From positions 1-9,185 of the forward strand of contig PEUR01000068.1 of the NCBI GenBank assembly GCA_002780675.1: a stretch of DNA of 9,185 nt, read 5' to 3'. This DNA comes from Gallionellales bacterium CG03_land_8_20_14_0_80_55_15. Lineage in GTDB: Bacteria > Pseudomonadota > Gammaproteobacteria > Burkholderiales > Gallionellaceae. The first letter of the stretch is position 1. Each line of letters opens with the position of its first letter. Under the pieces are notes generated by a model. That model was not told the origin of the DNA and made no database searches. It saw only the letters and a program-made list of their open reading frames with translations. Positions 4,635 to 9,185 of the stretch are shown piece by piece. Made by a program: the position numbers and the translations under genes.

Positions 4635-6911
4635 ATGAATAATTTACTTCCCACAAAATTCCTCGCACATGTCCGCCAAGATACAACAGGCGTTTGGCAT
4701 GAGCATTTGCTGGATGAGCATCTACGCGGAGTGGCAGATATGGCGGCTGAATTTGCTGCCGCTTTTGAGTCAGGTGATTGGGCAAGCGTGGCTGGGTTGT
4801 GGCACGACTTGGGTAAGTACAGTACTGAATTTCAGCAATACATCAAAAAGGTCAGCGGCTACGCAAACAGGTATGACCCAGAGGCGCATATCGAAGCACC
4901 CTGTCGTGTTGACCATTCCACGGCGGGCGCGATACACGCGGTCAAACAGTTCGATATACATGGACGCATTCTGGCTTATCTGATTGCAGGACATCACGCT
5001 GGATTGCCTGACTGGCATTCGGCAGAAACTGGTGGTAAGGCGCTATCCATCCGGTTACAGCAAAGCGAGTTGCTCGACCGCATTGCAACGCAAGCTATTC
5101 CGCAGAATCTCCTCATGCAGAGCAAGCCAGCCTCCAAGCTGTGCGGAGGCGAAAATGGTTTTCACTTGTGGGTGCGAATGCTGTTTTCCTGTTTGGTGGA
5201 TGCTGATTTTCTGGATACTGAATCCTTCATGGATAAAGGAAAAAATCAGGCGCGGCAACAGTTTCCATCGCTTGTGGAAATGCTGCCAGTTTTCAACCGC
5301 GCTATGGAAGCAAAGGTTGCTCAATTGATAGTTGAGCAATCTGCCGATACACCGGTCAACCGCATACGCGCCGACGTTTTGGCACAATGCCGCAAACAGG
5401 CGGCGTTGCCGCCCGGCATGTTTTCGCTCACTGTACCCACTGGTGGCGGCAAGACACTTTCCAGCTTGGCCTTCGCGCTGGAACATGCCAAGCATCACTC
5501 CAAGGATCACGCAAAGCGGCGCGTCATCTACGCCATTCCCTACACCAGTATCATCGAGCAGACCGCCGACGTGTTTCGCGGCATCTTCGGCAAAGATGAT
5601 GTAGTGGAACACCACAGCAACTTTGATGTAGACCGCGAAACCACGCGCAGTCGTTTGGCAGCAGAAAATTGGGACGCGCCACTGATCGTGACCACCAATG
5701 TCCAGTTGTTTGAATCGCTGTTCGCCGCCCGCACCAGTCGTTGCCGCAAGCTGCACAATCTCGTCAACAGTGTGATCGTGCTGGATGAGGCGCAACTGCT
5801 GCCGCCGGAGTTTTTGCAACCGATACTCGATACGCTCAACCTGCTGACTACCCAGTACGGCGTGACTGTCGTGCTTTCCACCGCCACTCAGCCAGCATTG
5901 AATACGGTCAAGAACAATTTTGGTCGTACTACACGCAAGGGGCTAAACAACGTGCGCGAAATTATCGCTGACGTTGATGGACTCTATGCCGATTTGGAAC
6001 GGGTAGAGGTTCAGATACCTGCTGATTTCAATCAACCCACCGATTGGGAATCTCTCGCCGCAGAGCTTTGCCAACATGAGTCGGTGCTGGCCATCGTCAA
6101 TACTCGCAAGGATTGCCGCGAGCTTTGGAAATTTATGCCCAGGGGCACATTGCACCTTTCCGCACTCCTATGTGGCGCGCACCGCTCGGTGCTTATTGCC
6201 GACATCAAGGAACGGCTCAAACGTGGCGAAGCGGTGCGTGTTATCAGCACGCAATTGGTTGAAGCCGGGGTTGATCTCGACTTCCCCGTGGTTTATCGGG
6301 CATTGGCCGGACTGGATTCTATTGCGCAGGCGGCGGGGCGCTGCAATCGCGAGGGAAGTTTGACTGGAAAGGGCAAAGTTGTGGTGTTCGTTCCGCCCAA
6401 GCCCGCGCCCAAAGGTTTGCTGCGCTTTGGTGAAGATGCCACCAAAGACGTATGGCACAAGCGGCCAGAAAAGCCGCTGGCGCGTACATTGTTCACCCGC
6501 TACTTCAATCGATTTTTGAGTATGCCCAATCTGGATGAGCATGATATTGTCGGTTCTCTCAAATGCGGAAGCGGTCTGGAAGTTCAGTTTCGCACCGCCG
6601 CCGAGAAATTCCGCCTGATAGATGACCGCGAAACGCAGGCCGTGTTTGTGCGCTACAACGCGGAGAGTAACAAGCTGATTAAGCAGTTGAATCAGATAGG
6701 GCCAAAGCGTGATTTAATGCGCAAGCTCCAACGTCATGCGGTAACGATTTATCGCCACGATTTGAAGCGTCTGATCCAGAGTGCTGACATTAAGGCAATT
6801 GAAAATTATCCTGAGCTGTATGCCCAAGTAGGCGATACGCTATACCACAAGGAAACAGGATTGTTGCTTGCCGAATCGCCGATATTGAACCCCAGCACAC
6901 TTGTGCCGTGA
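4635..6911 (+). CDS. cas3: Cas3, type I-C CRISPR nuclease-helicase
   Basis: The effector of type I CRISPR interference: recruited by Cascade to the target R-loop, it unwinds and degrades the DNA. Its 758 residues are normal for a fused HD-helicase Cas3 of subtype I-C. In the N-terminal HD nuclease I see H24, H29, H57-D58 in GLWHDLGK, D93-H94 in VDHSTAGA, H120-H121 in AGHHAGLPD, and D189/D191. The helicase follows: Walker A VPTGGGKT (267-274), DEAQ box D384-Q387, STAT (415-418), motif V STQLVEAGVDLDF (538-550) and motif VI QAAGRCNR (565-572). DEAQ in place of DEAH is, as I recall, common in this subtype. All catalytic positions look intact. The ATG at 4635 is the only plausible start, since a stop lies in frame at 4605, yet no clear Shine-Dalgarno precedes it. 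The 16-bp gap to cas5c indicates one operon. Confidence 0.96.
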   Translation: MNNLLPTKFLAHVRQDTTGVWHEHLLDEHLRGVADMAAEFAAAFESGDWASVAGLWHDLGKYSTEFQQYIKKVSGYANRYDPEAHIEAPCRVDHSTAGAIHAVKQFDIHGRILAYLIAGHHAGLPDWHSAETGGKALSIRLQQSELLDRIATQAIPQNLLMQSKPASKLCGGENGFHLWVRMLFSCLVDADFLDTESFMDKGKNQARQQFPSLVEMLPVFNRAMEAKVAQLIVEQSADTPVNRIRADVLAQCRKQAALPPGMFSLTVPTGGGKTLSSLAFALEHAKHHSKDHAKRRVIYAIPYTSIIEQTADVFRGIFGKDDVVEHHSNFDVDRETTRSRLAAENWDAPLIVTTNVQLFESLFAARTSRCRKLHNLVNSVIVLDEAQLLPPEFLQPILDTLNLLTTQYGVTVVLSTATQPALNTVKNNFGRTTRKGLNNVREIIADVDGLYADLERVEVQIPADFNQPTDWESLAAELCQHESVLAIVNTRKDCRELWKFMPRGTLHLSALLCGAHRSVLIADIKERLKRGEAVRVISTQLVEAGVDLDFPVVYRALAGLDSIAQAAGRCNREGSLTGKGKVVVFVPPKPAPKGLLRFGEDATKDVWHKRPEKPLARTLFTRYFNRFLSMPNLDEHDIVGSLKCGSGLEVQFRTAAEKFRLIDDRETQAVFVRYNAESNKLIKQLNQIGPKRDLMRKLQRHAVTIYRHDLKRLIQSADIKAIENYPELYAQVGDTLYHKETGLLLAESPILNPSTLVP

Positions 6912-6927
6912 TAAACGAGGGAAAGCC

Positions 6928-7659
6928 ATGCCAAGAAAAACCTACTGCCTGGAAGTGAGAGGCGATTTCGCCTGTTTCACCCGCCCGGAAATGAAAGTGG
7001 AACGGGTCAGCTACGATGTCATTACGCCATCTGCCGCTCGTGCCGTGTTCGAGGCCATTCTATGGAAACCGGCGATCCGTTGGGTGCCAACCAGAATCGA
7101 AGTTCTGAAGCCAATCAAATGGGTTTCGGTGCGACGCAATGAAGTTGGGTGCAAAATGTCGCCGGACTGGGAGGACGGGTTTTACATTGACGACATTAAA
7201 AATGACGGTAAGCCAAAATTCCGTCAGCAGCGCGCCGGACTGTTTTTGCACGATGTGAAATATCGGCTGTACGCACACTTTGAGATGACTGAAAGCGTTC
7301 ATCGATTCAACTACCCGAACCTGTCTAATGTTATGCAAGACCCCGAGGAAGAAAAGGACAAGTACAAGCCCAATTCACCAGTCAAGTTTCTTAATATGTT
7401 TGAGCGTCGTGCTGAAAAAGGCCAATGCATCAACCAGCCATATCTCGGTTGCCGCGAGTTTGCTTGCGATGTACGGCTGATTGATAATCCAGTCAAGGAA
7501 TCTGCTCTACCCATTGCGGATACACGCGAATTGGGCTGGATGCTCTACGACATGGACTACGTCAATTTATCAGACCCCGCCCCGCGCTTTTTCAATGCAC
7601 ATATGAAAAATGGCGTAGTAGAGATTCCAGACTGGAACAGCGAAGAGGTGCGGGGATGA
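6928..7659 (+). CDS. cas5c: Cas5c (Cas5d), crRNA-processing endoribonuclease and Cascade subunit of type I-C
   Basis: In subtype I-C there is no Cas6. Cas5c itself cuts the CRISPR precursor RNA at the repeat and stays bound to the 5' handle in Cascade. The 243-residue protein shows the family's landmarks: an N-terminal RAMP strand, YCLEVRGDFACFTRPEMKVERVSYDVITPSAARAVFEAILWKP (6-48), then RQQRAGLFLHDVKYRLYAHFEM (99-120) and the diagnostic FERRAEKGQCINQPYLGCREF (158-178). Catalytic residues in studied Cas5d proteins are a Tyr and a Lys/His pair; candidates here are Y29 and the K111/H117 neighbourhood, but I cannot align them with certainty. ATG 6928 is preferred over 6901 because it follows GAGGGAAAGCC and the upstream nine codons overlap the cas3 stop. 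The stop overlaps the cas8c start as ATGA. Confidence 0.95.
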   Translation: MPRKTYCLEVRGDFACFTRPEMKVERVSYDVITPSAARAVFEAILWKPAIRWVPTRIEVLKPIKWVSVRRNEVGCKMSPDWEDGFYIDDIKNDGKPKFRQQRAGLFLHDVKYRLYAHFEMTESVHRFNYPNLSNVMQDPEEEKDKYKPNSPVKFLNMFERRAEKGQCINQPYLGCREFACDVRLIDNPVKESALPIADTRELGWMLYDMDYVNLSDPAPRFFNAHMKNGVVEIPDWNSEEVRG

Positions 7660-9185
7660 TACTTCAGGCGCTGAAAGGGTATTACGACCGCAAGGCGGCA
7701 GACCCAGATGCTGGAATCGCCCCGCCGGGATTTGAATGGAAAGAGATTCCCTTTGTTATCGTTTTGGATGGCGAAGGAAATCTAGTTCAAATTGAGGATA
7801 CCCGAACTGGCGAGGCAAAGAAAAGGCGCGCTAAATCTTTTCTTATGCCCCAAGGTAAAAAGCGCACCAGAGGAGTGAATTCATATCGACTTTGGGATAA
7901 TGCCGAATATATTTTTGGACTGGAGGGGGGGAAGGAAAAACAAAAGGCATTCATAGCTAAGCTCGACGAATATCTCTTCCTTGAAGACGATGGCCTTAAC
8001 GCCATGAAACTGTTTCTGACTAATCGGCCAGTAGAACAGGCCAGTAGTAGAGCAGAGTGGAAGGAGATCGTGGAAACCAAGCCATGGCTGGCCTTTCGTA
8101 TGGTGGGCGAATCGGAACTTATCTGCCAGCATCCCAAAGTTATAGGGGCAATCAAGGCTGAAGTTGAGCAAACCAGCAATCGCAAACCTATGGTATGTCT
8201 GATTACTGGAAACCTAGCACCGGCAACGCGGCTTCAGCCGCCAATCAAGGGTGTTCGGGATGCCAACACCACTGGGGCGGACATTGTTTCCTTCAATCTG
8301 CGGGCGTTTGAATCGTATGGCAAGGAGGAGCGGCAAGGTGAAAATGCGCCGATTTGCGAAACCGGCTCTTTTGCCTATACCACCGCGCTCAATCATCTGT
8401 TACGGAAAGACTCGACACAAAAAATACAGGTAGGCGATGCCTCCACGGTTTTCTGGGCCGGTACACCTGACGAGCTGGAAACAGGTTTTCTTGATCTGTT
8501 TGGAGAACCGCGCAAGGACGACCCAGACAGCAATGTGAAAGCCGTGGAGAGCCTCTATCGCAGTGTCGAGACGGGGGGATTTGTTACTGACAGCGATAAG
8601 AACCGTTTCTTTGTGTTGGGACTGGCACCCAATGCGGCGCGTATCTCTGTTCGCTTCTGGCAGACCGGCACGGTGGCGGAGTTTGCCGGGCGCATCCGGC
8701 AGCATTTCGATGACCTGAAAATAGACCGGGCATCTTACGATCCGCCCTATCTCTCGTTGTTTCGTCTGCTGGTGAGTATCGCAAAATTGGGCGAATCCAA
8801 AAACATTCCGCCTAATCTGTCAGGCGATACCATGCGGGCGATTTTGTCGGGTACGCCTTATCCCGCTACTTTGTTGCAGGCGGCTATTCGGCAGATACGC
8901 GCCGAGCAAGCGAAGAAAAACGATAAAACTGGCAAGCCATTGCCCAATGTGTCCTACGCCCGTGCCGCGCTCATTAAAGCCTTCCTCAACAGGGCATCCC
9001 GTTTCAAAAATCAACAGGAGGATATTACCGTGTCGCTTGATACTACCAATTCCAATCCAGCTTACCGTTTGGGGCGCTTGTTTTCCGTGCTTGAAAAAAT
9101 CCAGGAGGATGCTGCCAAGCCAGCGAAACTGAACGCCACCATCCGTGACCGTTTTTACGGTGCGGCATCCAGCAGTCCGGTGACG
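7656..9185 (+). CDS. cas8c: Cas8c (Csd1), large subunit of type I-C Cascade (3' end beyond the window)
   Basis: The large Cascade subunit, which recognises the PAM and helps open target DNA and recruit Cas3. 510 codons are present without a stop, so about 70-120 residues are missing if it has the usual length near 580-620. Csd1 landmarks: N-terminal MILQALKGYYDRKA (1-14), RLWDNAEYIFG (78-88), CLITGNLAPATRLQPPIKGV (181-200) followed by GADIVSFNLRAFESYGKE (207-224) and FAYTTALNHLL (239-249), RFFVLGLAPNAARISVRFW (317-335), and NPAYRLGRLFSVLEKIQEDA (467-486). The motif at 181-200 departs from what I recall as typical (TGE, RLHP), suggesting a divergent lineage. The start ATG overlaps the cas5c stop (ATGA), so translation is probably coupled. 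A strong internal ribosome site and GTG at 9016-9032 likely start Cas11c. Confidence 0.95.
   Translation, partial: MILQALKGYYDRKAADPDAGIAPPGFEWKEIPFVIVLDGEGNLVQIEDTRTGEAKKRRAKSFLMPQGKKRTRGVNSYRLWDNAEYIFGLEGGKEKQKAFIAKLDEYLFLEDDGLNAMKLFLTNRPVEQASSRAEWKEIVETKPWLAFRMVGESELICQHPKVIGAIKAEVEQTSNRKPMVCLITGNLAPATRLQPPIKGVRDANTTGADIVSFNLRAFESYGKEERQGENAPICETGSFAYTTALNHLLRKDSTQKIQVGDASTVFWAGTPDELETGFLDLFGEPRKDDPDSNVKAVESLYRSVETGGFVTDSDKNRFFVLGLAPNAARISVRFWQTGTVAEFAGRIRQHFDDLKIDRASYDPPYLSLFRLLVSIAKLGESKNIPPNLSGDTMRAILSGTPYPATLLQAAIRQIRAEQAKKNDKTGKPLPNVSYARAALIKAFLNRASRFKNQQEDITVSLDTTNSNPAYRLGRLFSVLEKIQEDAAKPAKLNATIRDRFYGAASSSPVT
9016..9032 (+). promoter_or_regulatory. Internal Shine-Dalgarno and GTG start for Cas11c inside cas8c
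   Basis: A perfect AGGAGG (9016-9021) stands 8 bases before a GTG (9030-9032) that is in frame with cas8c, at codon 459. Type I-C systems are known to make their small subunit Cas11c by internal translation from the 3' part of cas8c, giving a product of about 120 residues. That fits if Cas8c ends near residue 580. Confidence 0.6.
9030..9185 (+). CDS. cas11c: Cas11c, internally translated small Cascade subunit (partial)
   Basis: The proposed product is the C-terminal part of Cas8c made separately. It begins at GTG 9030 and would read MSLDTTNSNPAYRLGRLFSV...; 52 residues are visible before the window ends. In type I-C Cascade, copies of this helical small subunit line the belly of the complex and stabilise the crRNA-DNA hybrid. 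The evidence is the position (shortly before the conserved NPAYRLGRLF stretch), the frame and the perfect AGGAGG at optimal spacing. It shares every codon with cas8c. Without the 3' end I cannot confirm the length. Confidence 0.5.
   Translation, partial: MSLDTTNSNPAYRLGRLFSVLEKIQEDAAKPAKLNATIRDRFYGAASSSPVT

Noticed and set aside
5055..5819. A 254-codon open frame on the - strand inside cas3
   Set aside because: It lies wholly opposite the conserved HD and helicase coding sequence and shows no recognisable domain.
9103..9111. A second AGGAGG followed by ATG inside cas8c
   Set aside because: The ATG touches the AGGAGG, leaving no spacing for initiation, and is out of frame with cas8c. The bases simply encode the conserved QEDA residues.

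Overview
The window looks like a chromosomal segment of a Gram-negative bacterium, most likely a betaproteobacterium. This is inferred from the lipoprotein-sorting permease, whose N-terminal region ([15 protein letters not shown]...) resembles betaproteobacterial homologues as I remember them, and from the moderate GC content. It splits into a housekeeping left half and a defence-related right half.

Left half. A truncated gene tail on the + strand (3-131) probably ends a hemerythrin-like protein. It converges with the lolC/F-lolD operon on the - strand (2688 down to 744), which encodes the inner-membrane ABC transporter that releases lipoproteins to the LolA carrier. The 612 bp between the converging genes (132-743) hold no convincing gene. 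They carry C/G-rich short palindromes, a 36-bp direct repeat and a strong G-quadruplex motif.

Middle. Divergent from the lol operon lies a small overlapping toxin-antitoxin pair (2870-3440): a ribbon-helix-helix-like antitoxin and a PIN-domain VapC toxin with all four acidic residues intact. An extended -10 promoter and a small inverted repeat precede it.

Right half. A HTH-WYL transcriptional regulator (3587-4585) is followed in the same direction by a type I-C CRISPR-Cas operon: cas3 (HD nuclease plus helicase), cas5c (the crRNA-processing Cas5 of this subtype) and cas8c, which is still open at the window end (7656-9185+). The spacings are tight: 49 bp, then 16 bp, then an ATGA overlap. The expected cas7c, cas4, cas1, cas2 and CRISPR array would lie beyond the right edge, and no array is visible here. 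Cas3 would degrade DNA recognised by a Cascade made of Cas5c, Cas8c, Cas7c and the small subunit Cas11c. A strong internal ribosome binding site plus in-frame GTG inside cas8c (9016-9032) fits independent translation of Cas11c.

Points most worth a second look: the internal Cas11c start; the WYL regulator fused transcriptionally to a I-C operon; a short type I-C-repeat-like sequence within a hairpin just upstream of cas3; the tyrosine replacing the conserved D-loop aspartate of LolD; and the palindromic, G-quadruplex-prone repeat cluster.
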